Positions 1-9,337 are shown, numbered from the stretch's first letter. The stretch is 64,000 nt of DNA from Rahnella victoriana (GCF_004330295.1 NZ_SJOJ01000029.1:1-64000), one strand, 5' to 3'. The notes: generated by a model from the sequence alone, not told the origin. Translations and numbers: made by a program.

Positions 1-122
1 CTATAATGATGTATGTGATCATTAAAAATAACTTATACTTAAATCCTATGGATTTCAATTTTATTTTTATGCAATGAAAAATAGATTAGCTAAATATATT
101 ATTTGTTTTTTTAAGAAATTAT

Positions 123-155
123 AAAAAAACGGCCTCCAAATCTGAAGGCCGTTTT
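123..155 (-). terminator. rho-independent terminator after hpt
   Basis: A GC-rich stem (AAAACGGCCT paired with AGGCCGTTTT, ten-base loop) lies 55 bases past the hpt stop. Read on the minus strand it is followed by a run of seven T. The bases to its left (1-122) are very AT-rich, and I see no gene there. Confidence 0.85.
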
Positions 156-209
156 CATTTAAATTCACTGTGACCCGCGCCGGAAGTGGCTAAATCGGGT
201 CGCTGTTCA

Positions 210-746
210 CTACTCGTCCAGCATCACAACTTTGCCGACATACGGCAGATGGCGGTAACGCTGGGCGTAGTCGATACCGTAACCGACAACGAATTCGTCG
301 GGGATCGGGAAGCCGACGTATTCAACTTTAACGTCAACTTCGCGGCGTTCGGGTTTATCCAGCAGGGTGCAGATGGCGAGGGATTTCGGGCCGCGCAGTT
401 GCAGGATTTCACGCACTTTGCTCAGCGTGTTACCGGAATCGATGATGTCTTCGACGATCAGCACATCTTTACCGCGAATGTCTTCGTCGAGATCTTTGAG
501 GATCTTCACGTCGCGGGTGGTGGACATGCCGTTGCCGTAGCTGGAGGCGGTCATGAAGTCCACTTCGTGCGGCACATCCACGGCGCGACACAGGTCAGCC
601 ATAAACATGAAGGAACCGCGCAGCAATCCCACCAGCACCATTTCGCTGCCGCTGTGGCGGTAGTGTTCGGTGATTTCACGGCCCAACTCGGCAATTCGGG
701 TTTTGACTTCCTCTTCGGAAATCATGACGTCAACGCGATGTTTCAT
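210..746 (-). CDS. hpt: hypoxanthine phosphoribosyltransferase
   Basis: Cytosolic purine salvage enzyme that makes IMP (and less efficiently GMP) from hypoxanthine or guanine and PRPP. The 178-residue protein is nearly identical to E. coli Hpt over its whole length. The PRPP-binding loop reads [14 protein letters not shown] near residues 98-111, and the C-terminus ends [16 protein letters not shown] chose the ATG at 746, which gives the family's MKH start and length. A GTG five codons upstream at 761 overlaps the AGGTGG ribosome site and is unlikely. It is a single gene with its own terminator, downstream of the sorbitol operon. Confidence 0.97.
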   Translation of the reverse strand: MKHRVDVMISEEEVKTRIAELGREITEHYRHSGSEMVLVGLLRGSFMFMADLCRAVDVPHEVDFMTASSYGNGMSTTRDVKILKDLDEDIRGKDVLIVEDIIDSGNTLSKVREILQLRGPKSLAICTLLDKPERREVDVKVEYVGFPIPDEFVVGYGIDYAQRYRHLPYVGKVVMLDE

Positions 747-780
747 ATAAAGACTAACCACCTGATTTAAGAATATTTAT

Positions 781-803
781 CGCTGCTTTTCAGAAAAGCA
801 GCG
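781..803 (-). terminator. perfect hairpin between gutQ and hpt
   Basis: A perfect 10-bp inverted repeat (CGCTGCTTTT / AAAAGCAGCG) with a three-base loop lies between the gutQ stop and the hpt start. The stem is strong, but no T-run follows it on the minus strand. It could terminate the sorbitol operon, stabilise its 3' end or only attenuate transcription into hpt. Confidence 0.55.
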
Positions 804-857
804 ACCATATAGTGGAAAGGATTATAACAAAGAACCCGCCGATGAGTAACGCTGGCG

Positions 858-1823
858 TCAGCCAATACCGGCCTGATGCAGGTCATGCAGGTTGATCGCG
901 CCGACCAGTACGCCTTCGCTGTCGACCACCGGCGCGGCACTGATGTGCTGCTGATGCAGGGCTTCGAGCGCCTCGCCCGCCCGCCATTGGGCAGGAAGCT
1001 GATACCCAGGACGGCTCATGGCGTCCACCAGCGGATCGTTCAGGCTGTGGCCTTTTACCAGCCAGCGACGCAAATCGCCGTCGGTGAATACGCCGACCAC
1101 GCGCAGGCTGGCGTCGCAGACGGCAATCAGTCCCAGACCGGTGCGGCTCAGTTCCAGCATCGCGTCCATGACATTTTTCTGGCTGTCGACCACCGGCAGA
1201 CGATCGCCGGTGCGCATCAGATGATGCACGCGGTTCAGCAGACGCGCGCCGAGACTGCCGCCGGGGTGTGAACGGGCGAAGTCTTCCGCGCCAAAACCCC
1301 GGTGCCGCATCAGTGCCATCGCCAGTGCATCGCCCAACATTAAGGTATTCACCGCGCTCGAGGTCGGTGCCAGCCCCATCGGGCAGGCTTCACGCTCGAC
1401 GCTGATATCCAGCACACAATCGGCTGCCAGCGCCAGCGGGGAATCTTTGCCGCCGGTGATAGCAATCAGACGGGTTTGGTTTTCTTTCAGCAGCGGCAGG
1501 ATCAGATCTAATTCTTTTGCCCGGCCGGAATAGGAAATAAAAATCAGCACGTCTTCACTGCCGATCATCCCCAGATCGCCGTGCAGCGCCTCAGCGGGAT
1601 GCACGAAAAACGCCGGTGTGCCGGTGCTGGCCAGTGAGGCGGCGATCTTCTTGCCGATATGACCGGATTTTCCCATGCCGGACACCACCGCTTTGCCGGT
1701 GCAGTTCAGCAATAAGCGGCAGGCGCAGAGGAAATTATCATCCAGCCGCGTCAGTAACCGGCGGGCTTCTTCTATTTCGATTTCCAGCGTTTCACGTGCG
1801 TAATTCAGTAATGCGTCACTCAT
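858..1823 (-). CDS. gutQ: arabinose 5-phosphate isomerase GutQ
   Basis: Interconverts ribulose 5-phosphate and arabinose 5-phosphate, the precursor of Kdo. The 321 residues hold an N-terminal SIS domain (about 30-170, with [19 protein letters not shown] near 49-67) followed by two CBS domains (about 200-320). It is the last gene of the sorbitol operon, in the same place as E. coli gutQ, and its ATG overlaps the 3' end of srlR by 8 bases, which suggests translational coupling. The paralogue KdsD has the same architecture; the operon position decides for GutQ. Confidence 0.93.
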   Translation of the reverse strand: MSDALLNYARETLEIEIEEARRLLTRLDDNFLCACRLLLNCTGKAVVSGMGKSGHIGKKIAASLASTGTPAFFVHPAEALHGDLGMIGSEDVLIFISYSGRAKELDLILPLLKENQTRLIAITGGKDSPLALAADCVLDISVEREACPMGLAPTSSAVNTLMLGDALAMALMRHRGFGAEDFARSHPGGSLGARLLNRVHHLMRTGDRLPVVDSQKNVMDAMLELSRTGLGLIAVCDASLRVVGVFTDGDLRRWLVKGHSLNDPLVDAMSRPGYQLPAQWRAGEALEALHQQHISAAPVVDSEGVLVGAINLHDLHQAGIG

Positions 1824-2589
1824 CGTCTTCCCCGACTAAAATTATGCGGATCCCCAGTTTTTCGATGGCATCACGATATTGAGCGCTCAGCCCGCTGTCC
1901 GTGATCAGCGTATCGACCTTGCCTAAATGACACACCACGTTCGGGCTTTTACGGCCGAATTTGGATGAATCCACCAGCAGGAAAATACGCTCAGCCGCTT
2001 TACACATCGCCTGACTGACGCCGTGAACTTCGTTGAAAGTGGTGACGCCGCCATCGAGATCGACGCCATCAGCGCCGATAAACAGCTTATCGAAGTTGAA
2101 TTTATCAAAGGCGCTTTCGGCCAGGCTGCCGTGAAAGGAGGAGGATTTTTTGCGGTAGGTGCCGCCGGGCATCAGGATCGTCTGGTCGTTGTCCAGTTCC
2201 ACCAGCGCGTTGACGATATGCAGGCTGTTGGTCATGACGGTGATGTTATTGAACTGGCTGAGGAAAGGCACCATCTGCATCACGGTGCTGCCCGCGTCAA
2301 AAATCAGCGAGTCGCCGTCCTGAATTTCCTGAATGGCCGCGCGGGCGATGCGCAGTTTTTTGCCGGTATTGATGTGGGTTTTACGGTCGATAGGCTGATC
2401 GCCTTCTTCACGGCTCAGCACTACGCCGCCGTAGGTGCGGATCACCGCGCCCTCTTCTTCCAGCAGGGTCAGATCTTTACGAATAGTGGTGCCGGTGGTG
2501 GCGAAATGCGCGGCGAGATCGTCCACCGCTGTCTTTCCAAATTGCTGCAAATGCGCCAGTATCGCCGCCTGCCGTTGCTTAGGTTTCAT
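1816..2589 (-). CDS. srlR: DeoR-family sorbitol operon repressor SrlR
   Basis: Transcriptional repressor of the sorbitol operon. It has a DeoR helix-turn-helix in residues 1-55 ([10 protein letters not shown] start, [19 protein letters not shown] recognition part) and a C-terminal sugar-phosphate sensor domain of the DeoR type. The ATG at 2589 gives 257 residues, the length of E. coli SrlR; a GTG directly before it is also open. The gene lies after gutM with a 78-base gap that holds two repressor-box-like repeats, so an internal autoregulated promoter is likely. Confidence 0.94.
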   Translation of the reverse strand: MKPKQRQAAILAHLQQFGKTAVDDLAAHFATTGTTIRKDLTLLEEEGAVIRTYGGVVLSREEGDQPIDRKTHINTGKKLRIARAAIQEIQDGDSLIFDAGSTVMQMVPFLSQFNNITVMTNSLHIVNALVELDNDQTILMPGGTYRKKSSSFHGSLAESAFDKFNFDKLFIGADGVDLDGGVTTFNEVHGVSQAMCKAAERIFLLVDSSKFGRKSPNVVCHLGKVDTLITDSGLSAQYRDAIEKLGIRIILVGEDDE

Positions 2590-2626
2590 CACGATTTTCG
2601 CTCAAATTTTAAGATATATTCACGCC

Positions 2627-2667
2627 ATCATTCTTTTTGAAAGATAATAGCTTTTAAAATGAAAATA
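2627..2667. promoter_or_regulatory. paired SrlR-like operator boxes upstream of srlR
   Basis: Two imperfect palindromes with half-sites like CTTTCA / TGAAAG lie in the gutM-srlR gap. The box centred near 2636 matches the perfect palindrome upstream of srlA at 17 of 19 positions when read on the opposite strand. The box centred near 2658 matches at about 14 of 19. The centres are 22 bp apart, two helical turns, as they are upstream of srlA. This suggests autorepression of an internal srlR-gutQ promoter (inference). Confidence 0.6.
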
Positions 2668-3033
2668 TCATGATTTCGGTTCAATCGCTAATGATAGTGC
2701 AGTTTGAATATTCGGATCTTTCGGGAAGATCACACCTGTCATCAATTCTTCCCGGCTCATGCCATTAAGCGAGGAAACCGGCTGCGGACGCGCGAAAATC
2801 GTCAGGCCGCGCAGCAGGAATCCGTCACAAACTTTCTCCTGTTTATCAAATGCCAGCGCCAGCACCACTCTCGGTTTGAAACGTCCTCCGGAACGCCCGA
2901 CGCCGACGTTTCCCTGTAGACACAATCTGTCGAATGCCCGGTTAAAGCGCTGTAACTGCCACCAGCCGAGCGCGATTTGCGCCATCCAGGCCAGCACTGC
3001 ACAGAGGATTAATGCCGAAGTCGGGGTCATCAT
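2668..3033 (-). CDS. gutM: glucitol operon activator GutM
   Basis: Positive regulator of the glucitol operon, also called SrlM. It has 121 residues against 119 in E. coli and is colinear with it: a hydrophobic N-terminal segment (residues about 7-26), then WWQLQRFNRAFDRL, VGVGRSGGRFKPRVVLALA, and a C-terminal GVIFPKDP motif. It has no classical DNA-binding domain, so the activator role rests on the E. coli literature. Two ATGs stand in tandem (3033 and 3030); the second has the better distance to the AAGGAG site. It lies between srlD and srlR. Confidence 0.92.
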   Translation of the reverse strand: MMTPTSALILCAVLAWMAQIALGWWQLQRFNRAFDRLCLQGNVGVGRSGGRFKPRVVLALAFDKQEKVCDGFLLRGLTIFARPQPVSSLNGMSREELMTGVIFPKDPNIQTALSLAIEPKS

Positions 3034-3070
3034 TTTCTCCTTACCATGACTTTCTGCGTTACATCGTTAC

Positions 3071-3093
3071 CCGCCCCTGCAAAACAGGGGCGG
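3071..3093 (-). promoter_or_regulatory. intercistronic hairpin between srlD and gutM
   Basis: A perfect 9-bp inverted repeat (CCGCCCCTG / CAGGGGCGG, five-base loop) lies just past the srlD stop. No T-run follows it, so it is more likely an RNA stabiliser or partial attenuator than a full terminator. It divides the enzyme and transport genes from the regulatory genes of the operon. Confidence 0.6.
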
Positions 3094-3099
3094 AGGACA

Positions 3100-3879
3100 T
3101 CAGAACATCACCTGACCGCCGGTGATGTTAATCGACTGACCGGTGCAATAAGAGGCTTTGTCGCTGGCGTAAAACAGCAGCATATCCAGCACATCCTGAT
3201 AGTCGCACCCGCGTTTCAGCGGCACTTTATCGATGTAATACTGCTCGACTTCATCGGCCTTAAGGCCGAGTTTTTTGGCGTACTGCGGCAATAACGACTG
3301 GAACATCGGCGATTTGAGCAAATTACCCAGCATCAGCGAATGCACGGTAATGCCGTACTCCGCCAGATCCAGCGCCAGAGACTGTGTCAGCCCCACGCCG
3401 CCGAATTTAGCCGCGCTGTAACCGGCGTTGTGTTTGCTGCCCACTTTGCCGGATTTGGAGTTGATCTGAATAATCCGCCCCGGCACGCGGTCGCGGATCA
3501 TCAGACGGGAAAACTCGCGGGCGCAGAGGAAATAGCCCACCAGATTGACCTGCAGGGAGAGGTCAAAATCGTTGAGGGCGAAGTCGGTGATCGGCGATGC
3601 CTTCGCCATTCCCGCGCTGTACACCAGCAAACTGACCCTGCCAAACGTCTGATCCACCGCTTTCGCCAGTTGTTCTACGCTGGCTTCGTTGGTGGCATCG
3701 ACGGCAAAACCAAACGCCCGTTCCTCACCAAACTGCTGGTTGATTTGTTCTGCCACCGACGCGGCATTCTTCTCATTCAGATCCGCCACCGCCACGCGAT
3801 AGCCGGATTCAGCCAGCCCCTGACAGAGAAATGCGCCCAGCGTCTGTCCCCCGCCGATCACGACTGCAACCTGTTCCAT
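3100..3879 (-). CDS. srlD: sorbitol-6-phosphate 2-dehydrogenase
   Basis: Oxidises sorbitol 6-phosphate to fructose 6-phosphate with NAD, after uptake by SrlAEB. It is a short-chain dehydrogenase of 259 residues, the same length as E. coli SrlD. The cofactor-binding stretch GGGQTLGAFLCQGLAESGYR spans residues 9-28. The catalytic serine lies in INSKSGKVGSKH and the YxxxK motif is YSAAK (near residues 154-158). The ATG has a good AGGAG site six bases upstream. It follows srlB with a 22-base gap. Confidence 0.96.
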   Translation of the reverse strand: MEQVAVVIGGGQTLGAFLCQGLAESGYRVAVADLNEKNAASVAEQINQQFGEERAFGFAVDATNEASVEQLAKAVDQTFGRVSLLVYSAGMAKASPITDFALNDFDLSLQVNLVGYFLCAREFSRLMIRDRVPGRIIQINSKSGKVGSKHNAGYSAAKFGGVGLTQSLALDLAEYGITVHSLMLGNLLKSPMFQSLLPQYAKKLGLKADEVEQYYIDKVPLKRGCDYQDVLDMLLFYASDKASYCTGQSINITGGQVMF

Positions 3880-3901
3880 AACTGACTCCTGATTCTGATA
3901 G

Positions 3902-4264
3902 TTAATCGATAAATTTCAATATGCTGCCCAGCGGGATATCGTCGGGCGTGGTGCCTTTTACATGGACGCTGCCGGGAAATTCAGCGTCGGCACTGCCGTC
4001 AAACCGCAGGGTGATATGCCCCAGTTCGCGCAGATTCTGCATCGCCACGTCGCCCACGGCGGTCACCGGATAACGCACATCCGCCAGCTCCATGTATGCG
4101 CCACGGTGCAATTCCCCTTCGGTTTTGCCGTGCTGATGAATGAAGCAATAATCCTGAATATCTGCCGGTGCGCCTTCGCGGAAGGTGATCAGCATCTGGT
4201 CGGTCAGCGCCTCACGGGCGAAGTCGCCGATGTGCGTAATGGTGGTTTGATAAATGGTTTGCAC
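3902..4264 (-). CDS. srlB: PTS glucitol/sorbitol-specific EIIA component
   Basis: Cytosolic phosphocarrier that passes phosphate from HPr to the IIB domain of SrlE. At 120 residues it is close to the 123 of E. coli. The family motif around FIHQHGKTEGELHRG (near 42-56) carries the likely phosphorylated histidine, and GDVAMQNLRELGHITLRFDG follows. The start is a GTG with AAGGAG five bases upstream. The gene begins 9 bases after srlE, so the two are co-translated. Confidence 0.95.
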   Translation of the reverse strand: MQTIYQTTITHIGDFAREALTDQMLITFREGAPADIQDYCFIHQHGKTEGELHRGAYMELADVRYPVTAVGDVAMQNLRELGHITLRFDGSADAEFPGSVHVKGTTPDDIPLGSILKFID

Positions 4265-4273
4265 GGTGACTCC

Positions 4274-5257
4274 TTACTGATAGATGAAAGCGGAAGCGGC
4301 CCAGGCGATAAGCACCGTCGGTGCGCCGGTCAGAAAACGGCTGACCAGCACCGAAGGCACGCCGACGCGCACGGTGTCCTGTTTGGCTTCGGCGAGCGAG
4401 AGTCCGACAGGAATGAAATCGCACGCCGCCTGAGCGTTGATGGCGAAAAGTGCAGGCAGTGCCAGATGTGGCGGGATATTGCCGAGTCCGATCTGTACCC
4501 CCACCAGCACGCCGATCACCTGCGCGATGACCGCGCCGGGGCCGAGGAAGGGCGAAAGCAGCGGGAAGGAGCAGATCAGCGCCAGCATCACCAGCCCGAC
4601 GGGGCTTTTTGCCAGCGGCGTCAACCCGTGCGCCACCAGATCGCCCAGCCCGGACGCCATGATGATGCCGATCAGCGCCGCCACGAAGGCCATAAACGGC
4701 AGGATAGTTTTGAGTACGGTATCGATGGTGTCGCGCCCGGCCTGGAATAACACCGCCACGCCGGATCCCATCCCCATGCCGACTTTCGCCAGCAGGCCGT
4801 CGCTCTGTTCGGTAATTTTTTTGGTGGTGTCGTAATCACGCCCTGCCGCAGCGGGTGCGGGCTTCGTCGCAGCCGGTTCAGCGCCGTCTGCCAGGTCGAT
4901 CACAATGTCATCCTCACGCACGCCGGACACATAAATGTCTTCAGTAATGAACTGTGCCAGCGGGCCGGACTTGCCGGTCGAATGAATATTTACGGTAGGA
5001 ATGCGGCGCTTGGGGTAGATGCCGCAACGCAGCGTGCCACCGCAGTCGATCACCGCCACGCCGATTTCTTCCGCCGGCGGCTCACCTTCTTTGAAGCCAT
5101 CCACCGTTTCCCAGCCGGTCAGTGCCGCCAGTTTGTCGACAATCGCCGGGCGCGTGCCCGCCGTGATATACACCACTTTTTTGCCGGGTACCGCGTCAAT
5201 CAACAACGGACCACCCCAGCCACCTTCGCCCCGGTTAATGCGGATCTTAACGCTCAT
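4274..5257 (-). CDS. srlE: PTS glucitol/sorbitol-specific EIIBC component
   Basis: Inner-membrane PTS component that carries the IIB phosphorylation domain and part of the permease. The N-terminal 180 residues are the IIB part; the cysteine in [20 protein letters not shown] is the likely phospho-acceptor region. A charged linker rich in A and P follows (about 125-145), then hydrophobic segments from about 180 to the end. Its 327 residues compare with 319 in E. coli. The ATG has GGAG six bases upstream. Together with SrlA and SrlB it forms the sorbitol transporter. Confidence 0.95.
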   Translation of the reverse strand: MSVKIRINRGEGGWGGPLLIDAVPGKKVVYITAGTRPAIVDKLAALTGWETVDGFKEGEPPAEEIGVAVIDCGGTLRCGIYPKRRIPTVNIHSTGKSGPLAQFITEDIYVSGVREDDIVIDLADGAEPAATKPAPAAAGRDYDTTKKITEQSDGLLAKVGMGMGSGVAVLFQAGRDTIDTVLKTILPFMAFVAALIGIIMASGLGDLVAHGLTPLAKSPVGLVMLALICSFPLLSPFLGPGAVIAQVIGVLVGVQIGLGNIPPHLALPALFAINAQAACDFIPVGLSLAEAKQDTVRVGVPSVLVSRFLTGAPTVLIAWAASAFIYQ

Positions 5258-5288
5258 TTTCTGCTCCGATTTTTAGAATTGGATCTGT

Positions 5289-5837
5289 TTACAGCTGAAC
5301 CTGACGATCAAGCTGGATGCCCATCTTGCGTTCGAAGATGCGGGTGGTGAGATCCGTTACCCAGCCACGGAAGAAGTTGGTCACCATGCCCACCAGGAAA
5401 TAACTGACGGCCAGCGGCCCGAGCGGTAAACCCAGTGTGGTCAGCCCGCTCGCCACGCCGAGATAGACAAACAGTTCACCGGGATTGATGTGCGGGAACA
5501 GGCCGTTCATGGAATGGCAGCTGTAAGAGCCTGCGGCGTAATAGCTGGGTTTGTAGATTTCAGGCATAAAGCGCCCGAGGCTGAGGGTCATCGGGTTGCA
5601 GAAAACAAAGGTGCCGATCACCGGCAGCAGCAGATAACGTGAAACCGGATTGCCCGCGCAGCGTTGCGCCAGTCGTTCGATCCGCCGCTGTCCGACAAAC
5701 ACGATCAGCGCGTTCATGACCACCAGTAAGCTGATTAAGAGAGGCAGAATGCCGGTGACCATCCCGACAAACACCTCCCCGCCCTTTTGAAACAGGCCGA
5801 TAAACCACTCGGCTCCGTGCGTTATTACGTCGATCAT
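5289..5837 (-). CDS. srlA: PTS glucitol/sorbitol-specific EIIC component
   Basis: Integral membrane permease subunit for sorbitol and first gene of the operon. It is 182 residues and colinear with E. coli SrlA (187), from [20 protein letters not shown] to [12 protein letters not shown]. Conserved features include [16 protein letters not shown] and the [16 protein letters not shown] loop. I chose the second of two tandem ATGs (5837), six bases from AGGAG and matching the E. coli start. The frame is open further upstream to 5888, but that extension looks like leader. Confidence 0.95.
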   Translation of the reverse strand: MIDVITHGAEWFIGLFQKGGEVFVGMVTGILPLLISLLVVMNALIVFVGQRRIERLAQRCAGNPVSRYLLLPVIGTFVFCNPMTLSLGRFMPEIYKPSYYAAGSYSCHSMNGLFPHINPGELFVYLGVASGLTTLGLPLGPLAVSYFLVGMVTNFFRGWVTDLTTRIFERKMGIQLDRQVQL

Positions 5838-5935
5838 CATCTTCTCCTGTAGGGATACATGTGGGTTTACGCTTTCATGTTTTGTCACTCCACGCTAAAA
5901 ATATAATCATTATGAATTTATATTAATTATATATT

Positions 5936-5975
5936 GATCACACTTTGAAAGTTTAATCTTTCAAAATGAAAGATT
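5936..5975. promoter_or_regulatory. sorbitol operon operator region
   Basis: A perfect palindrome spans 5955-5975 (AATCTTTCA, three A, TGAAAGATT). A second, degenerate box centred near 5944 carries one good half-site (TTTGAAAG) and overlaps a CRP-like half-site (TGTGA on the minus strand). The two centres are 21 bp apart. The region lies about 100-140 bp upstream of the srlA start. Assignment to SrlR is inferred from the matching boxes upstream of srlR itself. Confidence 0.65.
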
Positions 5976-6032
5976 ACTAAGCAAGGGGTATCACAGAGAA
6001 GGAAATGAACGGGCGGAAAGGGAGCGGAAGCT

Positions 6033-6054
6033 GGCCGGAGGATCGTCTCCGGCC
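6033..6054 (-). terminator. hairpin downstream of cueO
   Basis: A perfect 8-bp stem (GGCCGGAG / CTCCGGCC, six-base loop) lies about 40 bases after the cueO stop and ahead of the sorbitol operon control region. No T-run follows on the minus strand, so termination here is plausible but unproven. Confidence 0.5.
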
Positions 6055-6090
6055 TGTGGATTTTTAAGAGAGGAAGGAAAGAAAATCAGA

Positions 6091-7695
6091 TCACTTTGAT
6101 ACGGTGAAACCCAGCATCATGCCGGTGTCTTCATGTTCCAGCAGATGACAGTGCGCCATATAAGCATGTTGTTTGTCGGCCAGATGGTTAAAGCGCACCA
6201 GCACTTCACTGCGTGCCCCTTCTACCCGAACGATATCTTTCCAGCCCTGACGGTGCGCTGCCACCGGCTGACCGTTTTCAGAAAGAATACGGAACTGCGT
6301 GCCGTGAATATGGAAAGGATGCAGCATCATGTCGCCTTCGCCCGAGATCGTCCATTTCTCGTACTGACCTTGTTTCACATCGAAAGCAGGAACATTCATG
6401 TCGTAGGCTTTGCCGTTGATTTTGTTGCCCTGCATGAAATCGTAGCCGCCAGCGGGCTTACTCATGTCCATTCCTGCCATGTTGCCATGACCGTCGTGGC
6501 CGGACCCGGACATCCCCGGCATCGCCGCCATCCCGCCGTCACCGTGATCCATGCTCATGCCTGCCATGGCGTTATGACCATAACGTTTCATTAATGCGGC
6601 CATGCCCTGCTGATCGAGTTGCGGATCCATCATCAGTTGCAGCCAGCGGGTCGGCAGATTGTCGACAGACACCAGCGCCGGAAGCGGCACCAGCGTATCC
6701 GGCAATGCCCCGCCGCTTTGGGTGAGCGTCGGCTGAATGCGCAGCACCGGCAACGGCTTATCGAACGGTGCCAGCGTCATGCCCATTTGTTTCACCGGCA
6801 GCGTGACCAGATCAAAGGCTTTGCCGTCGGTACACTCAATCAGCACTTCAAAACGTTCGCCCATCAGCATCGGCAAATCGCTGACTTTCACCGGTTCCGG
6901 CAGGAAACCGCCGTCGCTGGCGATGACATACATCGGACGATTATCGCTGGTGGCGATATGCAGCGAACGTGCGTTACAGCCGTTGAGCAGCCGCAGACGC
7001 AGCCAGCCACGGGAAATCCCGTGCTGCGGATACACCGCGCCGTTGGTCAGCATGTGCTGCCCGAACCAGCCGACGGCGGCGGTCATGACATCCATCTGAT
7101 AATCGATCTGTCCGGCGTCGTTCAGGCGTTTATCCTGCAAAATAATGGGAATATCATCCACGCCCCAGCGTTTCGGGATCTGCAAAATATCGCTGCTTTC
7201 ATCTTCAATCAGCACCATGCCCGCCAGCCCCATCGCCACCTGATGGCCGCTGGTCTGATGCGGATGCGGGTGGAACCAGCAGGTCGCCGCAGGCTGATCG
7301 AGCTGTAACGTCACTTTACGGTTCTGGCCGGGTTCGATGAGTCCCTGTGGTCCGCCATCGACGTCACCCGGAATTTCCAGCCCGTGCCAGTGCACGGTAC
7401 TGGCGACATTCAGCCGGTTATTGACGGTCACGCTGACCGGCTTGCCACGGCGGATACGCAGCGCGGGGCCGAGGAGATTACCGTTTACCCCCCAGGTGCC
7501 GGTGTTCACGCCGGGCAGAAACTGGCTCTGACCGCGCTGCAAGGTGAGCGTGAAGGCATTGCGGATATCGGGTTCGAGTAACGCGGGGATCGGCAAAGCC
7601 GGACGGTCAGCGGCGAGCGCGAAACGGCTCCAGCCGGGCAGCGTACTGGCGGCGCCCATCAGGGTCGTCCACTTTACGAAATCGCGACGGTTCAT
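6091..7695 (-). CDS. cueO: multicopper oxidase CueO
   Basis: Periplasmic cuprous oxidase that protects against copper. The N-terminus has a Tat signal (RRDFVKW at 3-9, cleavage near ALAAD at 26-30). All four copper-binding stretches are present: HWHG (102-105), HPHPH (142-146), HPFHIHG (459-465) and [13 protein letters not shown] (515-527), which covers the T1 and trinuclear sites. A methionine- and histidine-rich insert (about 374-412) is the substrate-copper-binding segment typical of CueO. It is 534 residues, close to the 516 of E. coli. A CueR-type promoter lies upstream. Confidence 0.96.
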   Translation of the reverse strand: MNRRDFVKWTTLMGAASTLPGWSRFALAADRPALPIPALLEPDIRNAFTLTLQRGQSQFLPGVNTGTWGVNGNLLGPALRIRRGKPVSVTVNNRLNVASTVHWHGLEIPGDVDGGPQGLIEPGQNRKVTLQLDQPAATCWFHPHPHQTSGHQVAMGLAGMVLIEDESSDILQIPKRWGVDDIPIILQDKRLNDAGQIDYQMDVMTAAVGWFGQHMLTNGAVYPQHGISRGWLRLRLLNGCNARSLHIATSDNRPMYVIASDGGFLPEPVKVSDLPMLMGERFEVLIECTDGKAFDLVTLPVKQMGMTLAPFDKPLPVLRIQPTLTQSGGALPDTLVPLPALVSVDNLPTRWLQLMMDPQLDQQGMAALMKRYGHNAMAGMSMDHGDGGMAAMPGMSGSGHDGHGNMAGMDMSKPAGGYDFMQGNKINGKAYDMNVPAFDVKQGQYEKWTISGEGDMMLHPFHIHGTQFRILSENGQPVAAHRQGWKDIVRVEGARSEVLVRFNHLADKQHAYMAHCHLLEHEDTGMMLGFTVSK

Positions 7696-7758
7696 TTTTC
7701 AGTCCTTATGAGGGGCAATTGCCAGACGGATGGCGTAAGCGTGCCATAATAGTACAAC

Positions 7759-7789
7759 AGCCTAAACCCTCTCCTTAGGGGAAGGTCAA
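7759..7789 (-). promoter_or_regulatory. CueR-type promoter of cueO
   Basis: On the minus strand a -35 TTGACC and a -10 TAGGCT are separated by 19 bp, the overlong spacer typical of MerR-family activation. The spacer holds an imperfect dyad (CTTCCCC, TAA, GGAGAGGG), as in known copA and cueO promoters. It lies 64-94 bp upstream of the cueO ATG. Copper-responsive activation by CueR is inferred; no cueR gene is in the window. Confidence 0.85.
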
Positions 7790-7908
7790 GCGGCTGACGC
7801 GGGGAAAAGAAATTTGGTGCCACACAATGCAAATATGGTAACGTCATTTTAATGATTTGCGCGCCAGCGCTTTCCCCACTTTCTCTCTAAAAGAACAAGA
7901 ACACGTCC

Positions 7909-8256
7909 ATGAAAAAAACAACATTGTGTTTGCTGTTACTGTCGCTGCTCGGCTTTTCCTCCGCCAGTCAGGCACTGAGTGAATCAGAAGCGGAAGATCT
8001 TGCGGATCTGACGGCGGTCTTTGTGTATCTGAAAAATAACTGCGGCTACGAGCAACTGCCGAATACGCAAATCAAACGCGCGATCGTGTTTTTCGCCCAG
8101 CAAAACCGCTGGGATCTGAGCAATTACAACAGCTTTAATATGCAGTCGATGGGCGAAGACAGCTACCGCGATCTGAGCGGCATCGCCGTACCCAAACCGA
8201 CCAAATGCAAATCTCTGGCGCGTGACTCGCTGAGTTTGCTGGCCTACACCAACTAA
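7909..8256 (+). CDS. yacC: YacC, PulS/OutS pilotin-like protein
   Basis: Small exported protein of 115 residues, colinear with E. coli YacC. It has a signal peptide (about 1-22, ending SQALS), then the conserved ALSESEAEDLADLTAVFVYL and a C-terminal KCKSLARDSLSLLAYTN. A pair of cysteines (NNCGYEQL and TKCKS) probably forms a disulfide, as in PulS/OutS pilotins that guide secretins to the outer membrane. No secretin gene is in the window, so the partner is unknown. It lies upstream of speE, 205 bases away, in the E. coli arrangement. Confidence 0.9.
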   Translation: MKKTTLCLLLLSLLGFSSASQALSESEAEDLADLTAVFVYLKNNCGYEQLPNTQIKRAIVFFAQQNRWDLSNYNSFNMQSMGEDSYRDLSGIAVPKPTKCKSLARDSLSLLAYTN

Positions 8257-8461
8257 ACCCTGTCAGCCGGTTTACCGGTCTTGTGCTCCGTCATTCTGCT
8301 GCCGGAGCCTGTCTTCTTCCCCCGACTTTCCGCGCCACGCCTGCCTCGTCTACACTTAAGCTAAATTGACCTGTCTGAAATTCAACCGTGCATGGACGGG
8401 CAGAGTTAGCTATCATGTGCGCCCATTTTTATGGCTGCGATTGATCAGGAGAAACAACGAC

Positions 8462-9337
8462 ATGTCCCGGAACTCGTCATCCAAAGAAATATGGTATGAG
8501 ACGCTGCACGCCCATTTTGGCCAGTATTTTAGCGTCGAAAAAGAGTTATACCGTGAGAAAACCGATCATCAGGATCTGGTGATTTTCGAGAACGCGGCGC
8601 TGGGTCGCGTGATGGCACTCGACGGCGTTGTGCAAACCACCGAACGTGATGAATTCATCTACCACGAAATGATGACCCACGTACCGCTGTTCGCCCACGG
8701 CCACGCCAAAAAGGTGTTGATCATTGGCGGCGGTGACGGCGCCATGCTGCGCGAAGTGTGCCGTCATAAAGGCGTGGAAGCGATCACCATGGTGGAAATC
8801 GATGCCGGTGTGGTGTCGTTTTGCCGCCAGTATCTGCCGAACCATAATGCCGGAGCCTATGATGATCCCCGTTTCAAACTGGTGATCGACGACGGTGTGA
8901 ACTTCGTTAATCAGACCAGCGAAACCTTTGATGTGATCATCTCCGACTGCACCGATCCGATCGGTCCCGGAGAAAGCCTGTTCACCTCGGCGTTCTACGA
9001 AGGTTGTGCCCGCTGCCTCAATCCGGGTGGCATTTTTGTGGCACAAAATGGCGTCTGCTTCCTTCAGCAGGATGAAGCGGTCAACAGCCACACCAAACTG
9101 AGCCACTATTTCAGTGATGTCAGTTTCTATCAGGCCGCGATCCCGACCTATTACGGCGGCATCATGACCTTTGCCTGGGCGACCAACAGCCCGGAATATC
9201 GCCAGATCGACAACCCGACTTTGCAGGCGCGTTTCGACGCCGCAGGGATCACCTGTCGTTACTACAATCCGGCGATCCACAACGGCAGCTTTGCCCTGCC
9301 GCAATATTTACTGAATGCCCTGTCAGCCGCGCGCTGA
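8462..9337 (+). CDS. speE: spermidine synthase
   Basis: Transfers aminopropyl from decarboxylated S-adenosylmethionine to putrescine, giving spermidine. The aminopropyltransferase fold is clear: [21 protein letters not shown], the nucleotide-binding [15 protein letters not shown] (near 81-95), VEIDAGVV, and the catalytic loop [17 protein letters not shown] chose the ATG at 8462 with AGGAG upstream, which gives 291 residues (E. coli 288); the frame is open further upstream but lacks similarity. speD follows after 28 bases, so the pair is an operon. Confidence 0.97.
   Translation: MSRNSSSKEIWYETLHAHFGQYFSVEKELYREKTDHQDLVIFENAALGRVMALDGVVQTTERDEFIYHEMMTHVPLFAHGHAKKVLIIGGGDGAMLREVCRHKGVEAITMVEIDAGVVSFCRQYLPNHNAGAYDDPRFKLVIDDGVNFVNQTSETFDVIISDCTDPIGPGESLFTSAFYEGCARCLNPGGIFVAQNGVCFLQQDEAVNSHTKLSHYFSDVSFYQAAIPTYYGGIMTFAWATNSPEYRQIDNPTLQARFDAAGITCRYYNPAIHNGSFALPQYLLNALSAAR

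Noticed and set aside
1-122. A gene fragment at the left edge
   Set aside because: The stretch is extremely AT-rich, contains stops in all frames I checked and shows no conserved protein.
5925-5946. A full CRP site before srlA
   Set aside because: Only one half-site (TGTGA on the minus strand) is good; the other half (TATAA) is poor and overlaps the second SrlR-like box, so I did not list it as a separate site.
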